A stretch of 64,000 bases of DNA, taken from NCBI GenBank assembly GCA_946902985.2, contig OX336389.2, positions 1,079,653,788 to 1,079,717,787 of the forward strand, given 5' to 3'. Under the pieces are notes generated by a model. The model searched no databases. It was not told the DNA's origin and saw only the letters and a list, made by a program, of their open reading frames with translations. This stretch comes from Meconema thalassinum (Eukaryota; Arthropoda; Insecta; Orthoptera; Tettigoniidae). The translations under genes and the position numbers were made by a program. Positions 34,200 to 47,255 of the stretch are shown here, piece by piece (the first letter of the stretch is position 1; every line of letters begins with the position of its first letter).

Positions 34200-37100
34200 G
34201 TACCCGATACCTATTTTAGGCTATCGGCTACGCCAGCTGACATTAAGCTGTAGTTGAGGTTTTGGGAAGCAATCAGAAAAGATAGCGCATCGATCGCGTC
34301 AAGAAGAATGCCAAGATGACGTAGGAGGTCAAGAATCAAGGAGGCATTGAAATCTGTGAGAAGATAGAATTATGAATGGAGATGTGAAGCTTTATTGAAA
34401 CATATATGGAATTATAGCAATTTAAACAACTTAGAAGAGGATATATAACATGTATTATATGTGGAAATAATTTTATGGAAGTAAGTTATTTTATAACAGA
34501 ACAGCCGAGAGGATTCGGGTTCGAGACTATGTTCATGACGTAAGAACACTGTGGTGGGGAGAACAAGCCACGTGCCGCGCGGAGCTCATAAGCCGAGACA
34601 CAGCGCTAGCAAGTCAGTTGAGCCCAGGAAGACGGGCAGTTCAGAGCAGCTCTATAGCACAGCGAGACGGACATTGAAGGTCACGCAGCATACGTAAACC
34701 GTCACGGCAGAAGTCTAGGTAACATTTCTCGTATCGCCGAGCAGCTAAGGCCGAGGGGGTCGTTGATCCAGGCGAGCTGGCCGAGGAGACAATTGTAGGC
34801 AGCCGGGGTATTTCAAAACCACACTGCTCGTATTTGAAGACTTTATTTCAAGCTTCATTTCGACGCTGTTCAAACACAGGCTTTTACGAATAACCTTATA
34901 ACCATGCTGTTATATAACACATTCAAAGCGACTTTTACTATTCCAAGTAAACTGAATGTTTAGCATAGGCTCTGATTAACATTATAGCGTGCATTTATAA
35001 GATTTATATCTTATGCCATTTTCATGAGTTACATATTACGAACAGATACAGGGTGTATCGTAATCTTGAACACTATCAAGTAAAATTTTATTTTACTCAA
35101 GTGGAACTTTGCAGTAAGTTGAGATTGGACTTACAATTCTCAAACTGAACATTTAAAGGAACAGTGGCGTATATTAGAAGAGGAGTAAGGGGGTCCACTG
35201 TTTTCATGAACTTTTCGAGAAGGAGTTGGACAATATCCGCTATGGGTAATCCGAGGTTCAACATGACCGAGTAAACGTGAATAGAGACAAGATGGCACCA
35301 CAGAGCGATGGATTCGGTTCCTGACGAGAGGAGTCCACCAGCTGATTCGCTTGGGTTTTCGAAGGAAATCGTCATTTCATGGATGAAATGATATTCACGC
35401 CGATCTTACGAGAAATTCTTATGTAGGGAAAATCGACGATCTTGGAAATTATATTACAACTGATAATGAAAGGTATTGTAAGAGTTCTAACTACCTGATA
35501 CGATTATTTTCATGAATACTGGGCACACATGTATATTTTTCTAATAGGAGTGATTTGATTATTAAGACATGGTTTGAATTTATATACTTCGAATTTGCTA
35601 GAATATGGAGTGACCATATGATATGGCAGGCATCATTATTCGATATTCTCACCGTTGTTTGGCTTTATTAAGCAGATGTTTGGTCTTTTAGACATTTTTC
35701 CAGCTAGGATATTTTTCATGAATAGTTTTTTTTGTGTAACGAGTATTTCTAACTCGTGATCTGCAATTGATTATCAAAAACTACTTCGTCAGTTCATTGC
35801 ATACTAGCGAGTGTGTATTATTCATCAGTAGGGATTTTTTCCATTGGATTGTTTGGAGATATTAAGAAGTTATTCACTTTAGTGAATGAACATCGCTTTT
35901 ATATGACAACTAGAAACTTGTTGATTCCTTTCTAGTACATTCACTCATATAGTCCACGAGATGGGGTCTTTCGTATTTATACGATTGTATGGTGGTTACT
36001 CACCTTACCCATCGTTTAGGGAACTATCATCCAAGCCGACGGGGCGAGGTCCTTCGTATTTATACGATTGTACGGTGGTTACACATCTTACTTGCCATTG
36101 AGGGACTCATTTTTATCATCCGAATGTACACGAGATATAAGTGAATTAAACAAGGAACTACTAGTCACATATCAGTCGAAATTTTGTTAAATAAAGTAAC
36201 GATAAATGTCAACAGGATTGCATTTAGTAATTCTTGTTTGCCAATCCAATATTTTGTTGCTATACTCTTTTGAGAGTAATTTCAGTTTAACAGCTATTAC
36301 AGCTGATGCTTTGATGATTTTTATAATTGTGTTTGATACCTTTGAGAAGGATTTAAAGTAATTGAATCTTGTAAGATTAATCATTAATGGTCATAATTAT
36401 TTTAAGGCAGATCAGTATTGCAGATTTTGATATGAGAGATTATAGCACATTGGTGTTTTTCTGCGATGTGAATTATAAGAATTGTAAAAGAATTTATGTT
36501 ATTTGAAAGCAAATCATAAATTACTGAAGTAATATTTTTCTAATTGTTTAAGAAGTTGTCTAGATGTGATCAGAGTAATTACAGTCATTGGAGATTATGT
36601 GCGTAAATAATTTGAAGCCATTTATATATTTTTTGTAGATCATGCAACATGGTTAAGTGGAGTTTGTGATAGGCATTTTGTGGAATTTGCCAAGTGATAG
36701 TAGCAATGTTGCTAATGTATTTTGAAGCAGACATGAGGTCGTCGTACCCAGTCTAGCGTATTTGTTGAGATTCATGCTGTATGTGCTGAATATTTATGGA
36801 GTTTTTGGAGTAATTCTTATATTCAAATGTGATATTTGAAGTATTGAAGAAATGTAATGTCGTTGTGGATAGTTAGATCCAACGTGATGTCGTGGAGACA
36901 ATGATATTTTTTGGCATGATGATTAAATACGAGATATAACTTGGAAGTAATAAAACTGTAAGACAACGTTCTATAAACCATATTAAACAATTTGTTAGGA
37001 AATTAAACAAATAAATGAAGTTGATAATACAAGATTTTCTGAAAATAATAATTAACGAAATAATAATCTGAGATTTAAGCATATTAACGATCTGACCTAA

Positions 37101-38085
37101 TGAAATAAAAATCAGAATGACTAGATGAAATAATAAAAATCTAAATAACCAGATGATTGAAATTTAAATAAGTTGATAAATTAAATTTTTGAATAAATCG
37201 ATGAATTAAATAAGTGGAAGAATTAAAGATTGGATAAATAAACTGTTTGAAATAAATTAATCGACGATTGTAATGATGATGAATAACTGAATTAGAAGGT
37301 GATAATTAATTAAAGAAGCTGATGATTAATGAATTTATATGCAATTAAATAAATTTAATTGAGAGATAATGTGAAGGAATTGCAACTTGAAATGTGAATT
37401 TAAATGATGTAATGGTGATGAATTAACGATTCTGACAGGAATATTTAGAATTTTGAAGTGAGAATTAATGTGAGAAATATTTAATTTTGATAATAACGAT
37501 GATGATAACCGATGAGAATTTGAATTTTCAGTAATTCACAGATGAGAGATTAATGACGATGTAAATAGTGTAAATTAATTATTCAATGTTTAGGAACATT
37601 TGATTAACATGTTCTATGTTCAAATTATACCATGCAAACCATAATTTATGTGATATTTAATATGAGTGATTATTATATGTGTATGTTTAGGCAGATTAAT
37701 TACTTAATTAAATCCACATTGATGTTAAATTAAAGAGAATTAGGTCTCAGGTTTCACAAATGTCAGTGACGAAAGACATAGTGCTACAGTGATCCTGAGA
37801 ATCCAAGAGAACTTTATACATTTTTCTTGTTATGTGGATTAAGATAATTTTGCATTAGAAAGGAGATGGTTCGATTTTTGGACAATGACAATTTAACTTT
37901 GCATTCGACCATACTCTTAGGTAGGAATTATATTTAAAATGTCTGTCTGACTTTCAAAGTAAAATAAATTTGTTTTTATCTTAGTTGTGATCTGATGATG
38001 GTGTGATGTTCCTTTTTCTTTCCTTGTCTTGAGTAAGGCTTATCCGGAAAGGAAGTGGTTTTGCTAGGAATTCAGTTGATGGCGC
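34200..38085 (+). other. Long AT-rich LTR-like tract, second
   Basis: 3.9 kb without supported genes. A GC-richer block at about 34500-34820 resembles a promoter or leader; the rest is very AT-rich with many aattaa runs. An 80 bp tandem duplication lies at 35961-36108. Near the right end tggcgcccatttatatttga (38079) resembles a retroelement primer-binding site, since TGGCGCC complements common tRNA 3' ends. A second long LTR is possible but no partner copy or target duplication is visible. Confidence 0.3.
35961..36108 (+). repeat. Two-unit tandem duplication, ~80 bp
   Basis: The block tcgtatttatacgattgta followed by ggtggttac occurs at about 35969 and 36048, with similar flanks (gatggggtct and ggcgaggtcc). 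Confidence 0.85.
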
Positions 38086-39028
38086 CCATTTATATTTGAA
38101 TTATTTTTATTAACTTAAGCCCGTAACGACCCTAGAGATACTTTGTCTCGTGAAACCCACTGCTTTTTCGAGAACTCAGCTGAATTTCCGACACATTCCT
38201 TATTTGACTAGAGGTTCATTTAACTCCGCTCTGTCCTGGAACTCCAGGGATGTGATGTTATAGCAGATGGGTCATCGCATCCCCAGGACGAACGGGTACA
38301 GTAGGCTCATTAGTTCGTCACGGAACTTCTTGTTGTTTTTGATATGTAACATCTTTCCACTCGGTTGCTGGATATTTTTGTGGGAGTGATTTTGAAAAAT
38401 GGGACCGAAGTGGATCGGAACGATCGAGGTGGCACCAGCTGTGCTCGAAAGGAAGTGTGCTAGCTGGCAGTGGTGGATCGAACGGAAGTGTAAGACGCAC
38501 TGCCAACTCGATCGATCCAGCTGGCAGTGGTAAGAGAAACAATGAACGCGCGGTGTCGGAAATTGATACCATAACGTACTCTCGGCCATGACATACTGAA
38601 CGGTAAACGCTCATGCGAACTCTGGTGTCAAGTGATTGAAACAAAGCACATGGTACATGTTCGAAGTCTTCGAATCAGTATTTAAATGGTAAAATGTCTT
38701 AATATCAAACATTGTAACTAGTCGGCATTGCCGGTATTATGTTTCTGCACAATGGCTATTCAAATATTAACCCACATAACGGTAATGCAGTCATCAATAT
38801 AATATAATCGTTGTGGTTATACGAGAATTGAGCAAGCCTTCATGAACTATTGCTGAATACATTCTCTTTACTCACAAGAGGGCCTATTCATAAGGCATTT
38901 TAAACTGAATTTCACGCAGGAACATTATCGAAACAAGCAAAATATAAATTAAACTTAATTCTGTAATGCAGTATTATTGGAACGTGGAAATAAGTCACCA
39001 TCTTGTGCACCATATTTGCGTACTCGAA
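38086..39028. other. No recognisable gene
   Basis: Contains a GC-richer patch (38270-38640) with repeated gctggcagtgg and gatcgat-like words, read on the minus strand by two overlapping short frames without known domains. The rest is AT-rich with nothing supported. Confidence 0.4.
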
Positions 39029-39105
39029 ATAGCCGTGGGGTTAGCGCCTATGACTGTGAATCTAGAGATCTCGGCTTCGAATCCCGGACGGTGTAGATAT
39101 TTTTG
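39029..39105 (+). mobile_element. tRNA-like SINE head
   Basis: agccgtggggttagcgccta, then a B box ggcttcgaatcccgga, as in the heads of the other SINEs. The body downstream was not matched. An intact cloverleaf was not found, so it is not called a tRNA gene. Confidence 0.5.
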
Positions 39106-40469
39106 CTACCAGATTATCATTTTAAACGATATTTATCATATCAATATGACTCATTTTAACATAATCCATATGAAATTACGTGTTGATCTGTGAATCAAGA
39201 GGAACTGTTTATAAGGAATTTAAGGTTATGAGCGGTGTCGCGTCTATTAATCTAGTTGATCCATATCGTATTCTTTATTTAGGCTAGTGCTGGTGGAAGC
39301 TACAAATCATCTAATAAAATGAGTTCCGTATTATAAATTACAATATCTGTAAAACACTCCCTTTTACAATAGATTAATATTTGTGCCAATAATAGTATAA
39401 AATACCGGTGTATCAACAATTTCACGTGAGGTTTCTTCTATGTCAGATGTTACACATCATATGCGACTACTGTAAGGCTCGTATTTTTTAAATTTAAACC
39501 TTCTGATGTTATTGTCCAGGTTAATCCAATCATGAAATGAAGTACACCACGTTGGCCTAAAACTCTATTTACAACTAAAGAAGTCAAATATTTTCTCTCA
39601 TGGATTTTCAGGGAATTATGATTATCCGTATTAAAGCCCCATCGAGCGGTGCACACAACTTGAAATCTTGGATAGCAGTTTCACACAAAACTTAACCGAT
39701 TGAGATGAAATGTTTGAATGTGTATAGTTTCTATGATCGGTTAACAGGCCTATTCAGAATTCGATACAGCCAACCGTTTTAAAATGTCAACCAGTTGTAT
39801 AAGTTATAGTTTTTTTCTGAACTTGCTCATATCTTATCTACTAAGCACCAAACGGCTAGTCCTGTCAGAAAAAATAGCCCACTACCGTAAATGTACTTAG
39901 AATTCAATTTTCTGAAGCTACTTTGAGTGCTGTACACAACTAAATACTGTAGAACTTGCGTAGGCTTTCTTTTCACTTCAGAGATAAGGGCTAGGAAAGA
40001 GTTTTTGCAATATTTGATTCCTAAGGGTTGAAACATAATTGATGAAAAGAATAGGGTTTTCCGAAACCGATTGTGTTAAAAAACATTAAACTTGCCATGA
40101 GGGCTCTTGGATAAAAATGAAAAAAGACGTGCTTGAGGAATTTCTGATTTTATATACAGAATTTTAGAGGTGCAAGCAGGGATTGAAAAAATACTTAGCA
40201 TTGCGGGAAAAAATGCAGACTCAGAGTGTGCACATAGTTAAATAGCAATATACTGTACCACAGATAACAATTTTAAGTCAAAAAGCTGACTTGTGGGAAA
40301 CTTTCCGAAAATGCAGCTCGCAGGAATAAAAATCTTGCCATTAAAGTTCACATGCAATTCATTGATGAGACAATTGTTCCAACAGGAGATGCGTAGTTTC
40401 TCCCAAACCATCATACTTTGAACTATCTACTGCTTACCCTGTAACATTACTTCACATAGGTAATGTGTA
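39106..40469. other. No recognisable gene
   Basis: AT-rich. A segment at 39690-39880 (cttaaccgattgagatgaaa, caccaaacggctagtcctgt) has the wording of dispersed repeats but no second copy in this window was identified. Confidence 0.4.
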
Positions 40470-41237
40470 AGGCATGATCAAAATGTTTCCGTTTGAGGGC
40501 GTTGCTGCAGCAATGACCCGGGCGTTGAATGCCAAACAATATGCACATCGGATGGCCGTTTGCCTGCAGCACTGATGCGTTTCAATGTTGAAGACAACAC
40601 GTTCCTGGAGCGCGTTGTTGCAGGCAACGAATGTTGGTGCCACCACTGGGAACCGGAATCGAAAGTGTCGACGATGCAGTGGTGTGATCCATCATACCCA
40701 TGTCCCAAGAAGTTCAAGGGTCAACCATCCGCTGGAAAGGTAATGCTCACCCTGTTGTTTGATTACCGGGGCTCATTGATTATTGATTTCAAGGAACCAG
40801 GTGTCTCCATCACTAAGGAACGGTACTGCGTAACACTGTAGAAATTACGGCGTGCAATTTAGGCGAAACGTCCGGGAATACTCGTCAAGGGGTTCTGCTG
40901 CTTCACGATAACGCACGTCCCCATACCACAAATGTCGTAAAGCAGAAGGTACGTCAACTCAAGTGGGAGACACTCGAGCATTGGCCCTCTAGTTCTCATG
41001 CGATTATCACGCCTTTAGTCCTTTAAAAAGTCATTAAAGGTTCGACGATTCCTGTCGGACAAGGATGTGCAGCAGGCGGACTTCTTCAAACAGCAGGACA
41101 CAGTGTTTTATCACACGGGGATCTTCAACCTGGTGCGTCGGTGGGATGAGTGCCTCAATGCTCAAGGTGATTTTGCCTGATTGGAATACCGATTCTGGAC
41201 TGTACGACCGTCAAACGGAAACGTTTTGATCACGCCT
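40470..41237 (+). mobile_element. Mariner element, internally deleted
   Basis: A 768 bp element between TA dinucleotides (40468-40469 and 41238-41239) with ~27 bp terminal inverted repeats: left aggcatgatcaaaatgtttc..., right complement differing at two or so bases. Full mariners are about 1.3 kb. Sequence for the N-terminal DNA-binding half of the transposase is missing while both ends are kept, so it could be moved only by a transposase supplied in trans. Confidence 0.92.
40560..41190 (+). pseudogene. Mariner transposase catalytic-domain remnant
   Basis: Frames encode MQW then PKKFKGQPSAGKVMLT, the second catalytic block LHDNARPHT (near 40900) and, after shifts, SLKVRRFLSDKDVQQADF and RRWDECLNAQGDF near the C-terminus. 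The first catalytic Asp, normally in G-D-E-S-W, reads G-N-E-C-W here, and the YSPDL block is corrupted. Stops at 40839-40841 and beyond, plus frameshifts, make it inactive. Confidence 0.9.
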
Positions 41238-42116
41238 TATAAATTTTCAGGTCATTCAACAGAGATAACCGCAGCTGAAGATGTTAAGCATGATTGGTAA
41301 TGAATTATCTTATTGTCTCAAGCTATGGTACTATGGGATATTTACGGAACATTTACACAATTATTGGATTCACTACGATTCGCTCCTAATGAAACCACGT
41401 ATTGTTTCTAAATATGCTGAAAATTTTTCTTCGATGATCTCCTCCATGAAATAAAGTAGTGGTATCCGCTGTAGTGATGGGACATTTTTGGATGTTCCGG
41501 AATATTTAAGTGTCATTCATGCCTAAAATGTATGGTCATCAACTTAAGAGCTACCTTCGCGATCACTCGTTCAGAAAAAGAAACCTTAAGTTATTTACGC
41601 TGAATTGCCGGGCACTATTACGTACCTGTGGTAGAAACATACCATTTTGTGCGGGCAGCTCATGGAGGCCACTCAAAACTACATAATTAACGTTTAGCCA
41701 TTTGTTATCAGTAGTGAAGCACATGGGAGTGCGCTGCTCAGACTACGAGATATGATTAAGTGTAAGTCGTGATTTGAGCAGCTCAAGTACTTGGGTACAT
41801 TACAGTAATCCCCTTGATAACAATCTACATGTAAACATTGTTGGTCGTTTAAAGCAGCAATGCATGATATCCTTCGCACGAGTGGTGTTATAGAGCACTT
41901 CTGTGATTCGTAGGAGGGAATTTTAGGGGAGTGTACTGGTCGAGAGCATGTAACACCAACAGGCATTAATATTAACGTTAATGAAAACAAATTTGCATTG
42001 ACATGAGATAGAAGCTAAGGCAAAATAATTACTTTCAAATTGAGCGCTAATCCCACTTATGGGCATGAATACGTTTACTCGTCTTCACTCTGCGTTAGAT
42101 TGGAAAACTTCCTTAT
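41238..42116. other. No recognisable gene
   Basis: One minus-strand frame (41694-41990, 98 codons, Cys-rich) has no recognisable domain. Otherwise nothing stands out before the microsatellite. Confidence 0.4.
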
Positions 42117-42117
42117 C

Positions 42118-42165
<48 letters not shown>

Positions 42166-42185
42166 GTTGTTACTATTATTATTTT
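42117..42185. repeat. (ATT)n microsatellite
   Basis: About 20 uninterrupted ATT units then imperfect ones. It abuts the LINE remnant to its right. Confidence 0.93.
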
Positions 42186-42224
42186 AATTACAGTATAACA
42201 CATTCTTTGTACATCACAACATAA

Positions 42225-42480
42225 CTATACGGGCTTCAGAAAACCGAAGTATAGTTACTGAAACAGCCACTTGTTGGCTAGAAAGTCGAAATCACTACCC
42301 ATGAATTTCCAGACGATTCAGGTTGTTGAGAGAGCTACTGCCTTCTGCATTAGGTTGTACTGTTGAGTATCCAGATCCAATTCTTTAAGGCCTTGGAGCA
42401 AGGTACTTGGGACCACGCCCGTACTCGAGACAATGATAGGTATGGTCTTTACCCGTTCTATACGCCATTTTCATTATTAT
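42225..42480 (-). pseudogene. LINE C-terminal remnant
   Basis: The minus strand encodes, with stops, a block of the form V-K-T-I-P-I-I-V-S-S-T-G-V-V-P then L-x-K-E-L-D-L-D and M-Q-K-A-V-A-L-S-T. The same block appears at 47400-47535, and belongs to the C-terminal end of a common LINE polyprotein. Confidence 0.65.
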
Positions 42481-42973
42481 TTTCCTTCCACAATTGTATC
42501 TAGCCTACAATTTATGGATGGCATATAGAGAAAGGGCAAACCCCACATACATGGCAATTTCTCCATCTCCTTGCCGACAATGTAACTTATGAGTTCTACA
42601 AGTTATGCGCCTTGCGATAACGACCGCATCTTAAAGAATTCAGGCCGTACATAAAAAGGTACATTGTATAAATAAACGTATGTATGAGTGATGGATTGTC
42701 TCGCTAAATGAATGAGTATCTGAATGGAATGCATGAATGTATGGAGTGATTGAGGTTATGAAAGTGCGTGCGTGGGAGAGTGAGTGAACAGAAAAATGTA
42801 CTATGTCAATATTCTAAATATGTAAATACTGCAAATATCTTGGTAAATCATATAAATATTGTAAAAACAAATGTAGATGTAAATTGTGCCTGTGAAGCAT
42901 GACATATGTATGTGGGGCTTGCCCTTTTTCACTAGGCCTTCCATAATTCTTATATGATTTATGGTAAATAAAT

Positions 42974-42983
42974 AATAATAATA

Positions 42984-43030
<47 letters not shown>

Positions 43031-43032
43031 GA
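42974..43032. repeat. (AAT)n microsatellite
   Basis: About 19 AAT units with one or two interruptions. Confidence 0.92.
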
Positions 43033-43312
43033 TGTGCATGCTGTTTACAAACGAAAGCTAAAACTGCAAACTATTATGGACCAAACATTATTTTCCAGTT
43101 TACAGCGTGGCGTTACTGCAACAGTACCTTCTTGCATATCTACTGTTGTTGCCACGACTCATCTCAGCTGCAGCTTCAATATTATTCTATTAATAACAAG
43201 GGCATTTACAAATGGCGGTTGGCTGGTCAATTCTGGTCAACTAGTGGTAATCAGTGTTGCTAACCTATACATGCTGGAAATCATTAGTTAATATACAAAA
43301 ATCACTTTGTTT

Positions 43313-43455
43313 GGTTGGTTGCTTAGTTTAGGGGCTGCGACAATGCGGTCATGTAGTCCCGTGTACTTTGGGCGTGTGTAGAATTTGTCTGATAACCGGT
43401 GTTAATTGTGATGGCTGTATTAGTGTGTGTTATCTGTGGTTCAGGTAGAAGGACT
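43313..43455 (-). mobile_element. SINE type B, tail fragment
   Basis: Matches the left part of the 5053-5398 copy: ggtcatgtagtcccgtgtac, gtctgataaccggtgttaat, gatggctgtattagtgtg. Head and central domain are absent. Confidence 0.72.
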
Positions 43456-44010
43456 GCAGACGATTTTTTTTGAAGTAGTTCCTACTTTTGTTACCAAATG
43501 CTACCATCAACGACACCTAGCTGCGGACGTGGCTACTAAATGGCATCGCAGTCAGCCCCTGGCGGCGAATTTCAGAACTAATATAGTGTTATCAAACTGA
43601 CCTACACATTTTAGCTTCCACAAGTGTAGTTAGTGGAAGGTTCTTTTTCATGTCATAAATCTATGACATGGGACCGCCGGTTTTACTCCCCCCCCCCACC
43701 CCCGAAGGAAGGCATACCGAAAAATCACTTTATTTCTTTGTTTTCACTTGAGAAAATATTCTGTCTTCAAATGGACTTAAAGAGTCACTAAATCCATAGT
43801 TAAACTGTACAATATTAAATTCATAATATTTTGTCACCATGAAACATTATACAATTGATAGATCCAGCAACTTCTTGATAAAGTTGGCAATACTGTGGTA
43901 ACTGGTAGTCTCTAGTTCGCAATGTTCGGTGAACGTGTTTGTGAGATAAGACTCTTGACACCCATCTAGAACTTCCTTTTGAATCTTCTTCTTCTTCTTC
44001 TTCTTCTTCT
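43456..44010. other. No recognisable gene; (TTC)n tract
   Basis: Ends with a short (TTC)n run at 43986-44010. A C-rich run lies at 43688-43702. No coding or RNA feature is supported. Confidence 0.4.
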
Positions 44011-44011
44011 T

Positions 44012-44240
44012 CCCCTTGACTGGCTGCGAGGCGCAGCGGTAATGCTCTCGCCTGCTGTTCCCAAGGTTTCAGGATTGAATCCTGGTGCAGTTAGTTGATA
44101 TTAGAGGGTGCCCAAATGCGAGGGAGCTACGTCAGTAGATTTACTGGCTCATTAAAGATCCCGTTCGGGACAAAAATCTGGCACCCCGGCTTCTCAATAA
44201 GCCAGTAGTTAAAAGGAACGTTAATCAAATAAAATTATTA
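44012..44240 (+). mobile_element. SINE type G, copy 1
   Basis: Head gcgaggcgcagcggtaatgc (B box aggattgaatcctgg), body with gggagctacgtcagtagatt, aagatcccgttcgggacaaa and tctggcaccccggcttctca, tail agttaaaaggaacgttaatc. This type recurs in reverse at 50147, 55207 and 56085. Confidence 0.8.
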
Positions 44241-45370
44241 TTATCAATATTATTATTATGTTACTTCACTCTCAGAACATTATCTGACTAATATGAGGCA
44301 ACTATACAGATTATAATAAATCAGAGCATAATCACCAACTTTAAAAACTATTTTCACTAGTCCATGAATTTTCGAACTAATCGAGTTGTCGCAATGATGA
44401 TTGCTTTTTGCATCGACTTTATTATTATTATTATTGTTAATATCTTCTTGTTCCTCTTAGCGTGTAACCCTCGGTAGTGCAGAATCCGGTTAGAATTTCC
44501 CTCCGAATGCAGTCTCTAAAGCAGAAATACTACCTATCTAATTTGTATTTAGCTGATGATGGTGTATCATTTATACATTATTTTCTCTTTAATCTGCCAA
44601 GGAGGACTGACACTGGATAAGGAAAATTCGAAAGTGACATTCCTAGTGACAATATTGCAGCTGTCTCTCATATACTGGCATGACCCAGTTGGCAACATCA
44701 TGATTAAAATTCCTGATTTCTTGTTCCTAAATTCCTGTGTTTTCGATAACGAGGGTTATATGCTTGAGCTTGGCGTGAATGGAGAGTTTTATTGCACGCG
44801 AATATTATTTATAAATAACTTTTCTTTTATGCAAATCTCGGCCATGTGTTTTACTGATTTGTTGACCGCACTGAAATGGCGACTGTGTTAAAGTGGATGT
44901 CTGACATTGCTCAGTAATTATTAACTCTGTTCAGCTGGCCTGCAGATGTCTACCATCAATGTTTTATACTGGTGAGTCTTTTGCCCTTAATTTTTCTAGT
45001 TTTCGGCCACACTTCCAACGTCTGATGGCAGCATGGTCGACAGTTCCCCGTTTATAGCCAAGCCACAATGACCCTAAACGACTTCACAAGATTTATGACG
45101 ACATGGAAGCAAGTCCTTTACAAAAACATGTGTACGACAAATTATTATACAAAGCATCAAACTGTCATACGGGCATGTATACGAAATTAACGCTGGGTAC
45201 GGTGGTATACTGATAAAAAACGTGAACGAATAGGCAACGGAACCGGTATTCGATGGTGCCCCATTATTATCAGTGGTGGTTATGAATTAAGGAGGGTTTA
45301 ACTGGTTGATTCATCAAAAAAAAAATCAAACAGTGCGAGGTTGGAGATATGCTCCCATTAGTGAAGTAAA
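44241..45370 (+). other. Unidentified; one 111-codon ORF
   Basis: The ORF at 44556-44891 (starts MMVYHLYIIFSLICQGG, hydrophobic N-terminus) has no recognisable domain and no supporting signals. It may be chance. The rest is AT-rich with short ATT runs. Confidence 0.25.
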
Positions 45371-45380
45371 AGACGAATTA

Positions 45381-45787
45381 TTATTGTTGTTGTTGATTCA
45401 TTGAGGGGCTTTGTGATATCATAGTCATGTAGACCCTTGGCTTGGGTGCGTATGGAATTTGTCTGATAACCTGTTTTATTGAGATGACTGTAATAGTGTA
45501 TGTAGTTGTAATTCAGATGATGATGGGAAGGAGGAGGCCGTGGCATTAATTTAGGAGCCATCCTGGCATTCACCTGGAACAGAAGTGGGGAAACCGCGGA
45601 AAAAACACTTTCAGGATGACTGAGGTGGGAGTCGAACCAGCCTCTTCTCAGTTCTGCCTCTCGAGACTGAGTGTACACCGTTTCAGCCCTCAGACCAGAA
45701 TTACATTTCTTGGTAGAGCCGGGAATCCACCCGGGCCCCCACGTTGACAGCTAAGAGTGCTAGCCACTACGCAACGAGGCGGACAAG
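45381..45787 (-). mobile_element. SINE type B, complete copy with target duplication
   Basis: A 407 bp insertion between agacgaatta at 45371-45380 and 45788-45797. On the minus strand it has head gcctcgttgcgtagtggcta, the central domain near 45590, the body ctgataacctgttttattga (plus strand) and a (CAA)n tail. It sets the full length of type B. Confidence 0.9.
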
Positions 45788-46274
45788 AGACGAATTAAAA
45801 AGGCAATGAGAGATTATCAGGCGTGAAACGAGGTTGGCACAGTGTAGTGCAGGGTTGTGTGAAAAAATCATTGAGTTGCTGTAGTATATGTAAATGAACG
45901 GCGGCTGATATGGAAATCATACGACCATGGGTCAGTATCAATCCAGTGCTCTCACCCCATATGAATAGACAGTTTGACATAAAGTTGCCACATTGACAAC
46001 AATACAGGGAAGACCATTGGCCAAGTATGGCTATGTCCCAAAGGAGCTCATGGGTGGAGTTTAAAAGAAGACAACGAAAAGGACAGACAATAGGAAAGCC
46101 TATTTGAAGTGTAAGAAATATGGAGAAAAAGGACCTGTAGGCTACATATAATAAAATGCTTCAATGAGAACTCCGAACAGGTGATCGTGGAGACGCAACT
46201 TGCAGGCTGCACGTTGAAAGGCATAACAGTTTGTTATAAAAATGCATGCACGTAGCTTATGCATCTTGTTAATT

Positions 46275-46560
46275 GATTTTATTGTTTTGGGGCATGTTGG
46301 TCATCAGCTTTGTCTATTTACGCGTGTGTTTAATTTGTCTGATATAATGTGTTCTTATGTGTGTATGTGCGGGATCTAGGGTTGGAGTATGTGCTTCGTA
46401 ACTTAAAGTAGCATACCATCCCGGCATTTGCCTGCAGGGAGTGTGAAAAATCTCGGGAGAAACCACTCTCACGATGGTCGCTGTCAACGCTGGGCTTTCA
46501 GTTCACCCTTCAGAAATGGTGCGTGACTTAACCCATACGGCTACGCTGCGGGGTATACAG
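46275..46560 (-). mobile_element. SINE type B, diverged copy
   Basis: tttaatttgtctgatataat, accatcccggcatttgcctg and a degraded central domain (aatctcgggagaaaccactc), ending in a tRNA-like head near 46510-46555. Confidence 0.62.
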
Positions 46561-46589
46561 TATATGTATGCGTTAGTAATTCACTTTAG

Positions 46590-46885
46590 GAGCTTGGGAC
46601 ACCTTGTTCATTAGCCCAGTGTACTTGGGCGTGTGTTGGATTTGTTTGATAGCCTGTGTGTCTGTTCCAACTATAGCAATGTCAGGCATTTAGGAACAGG
46701 GATTGATTAAGTGCCCCGGGACTTAACATAATGTACCATCTTGGCATTTGCCTGGGAGGAGTTTGGAATAAATCGGGAAAGATTTCACTCACACCAGAAT
46801 TAAATTTCTTGGCAGAGCCGGGAATTGAACCCAAACCTCCGGGTTGACAGCCAAGAATGCGAGCCGCTATGACACGAGGTGCTCA
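46590..46885 (-). mobile_element. SINE type B, second diverged copy
   Basis: Directly follows the previous copy: gcccagtgtacttgggcgtg, taccatcttggcatttgcct, cagagccgggaattgaaccc and a head ending tatgacacgaggtg. Confidence 0.66.
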
Positions 46886-47206
46886 GGTTCAAATTCGATA
46901 CTAGTCATTAAGGCTATTGGCAGTGATCGAACTTTGACGCGTGGTTCCTCCATAGGGATCACCTACCTACCCACGGATGACTGTATCCTATCAGTGGAGC
47001 CTAGCACTGCCTCTGGCTACTACGTCATACACCAGGAGATAGGCGCTACGCCCCAGTCTCGGTTATCTCTATGAACCTGTGTATCGTATTTCACGGAATT
47101 TAAACTGAAAGTTGTAATGCGTTGTGTGACAACCTAATGTTATTCACATGTTGCTTAACCAGGATTATGAAATATTTGATCTGTGTAGCGCAATAGGTAC
47201 CTACTA

Positions 47207-47219
47207 AATAATAATAATG

Positions 47220-47254
<35 letters not shown>

Positions 47255-47255
47255 T
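47207..47255. repeat. (AAT)n microsatellite
   Basis: About 14 AAT units. It produces the poly-Ile and poly-Leu stretches in overlapping frames. Confidence 0.92.

Noticed and set aside
38272..38644. Two overlapping ~105-codon minus-strand ORFs
   Set aside because: GC-richer patch open in two frames at once, with no domain and no splice or start support.
41694..41990. 98-codon Cys-containing ORF
   Set aside because: No regular cysteine pattern, signal peptide or homologous family that I can identify.
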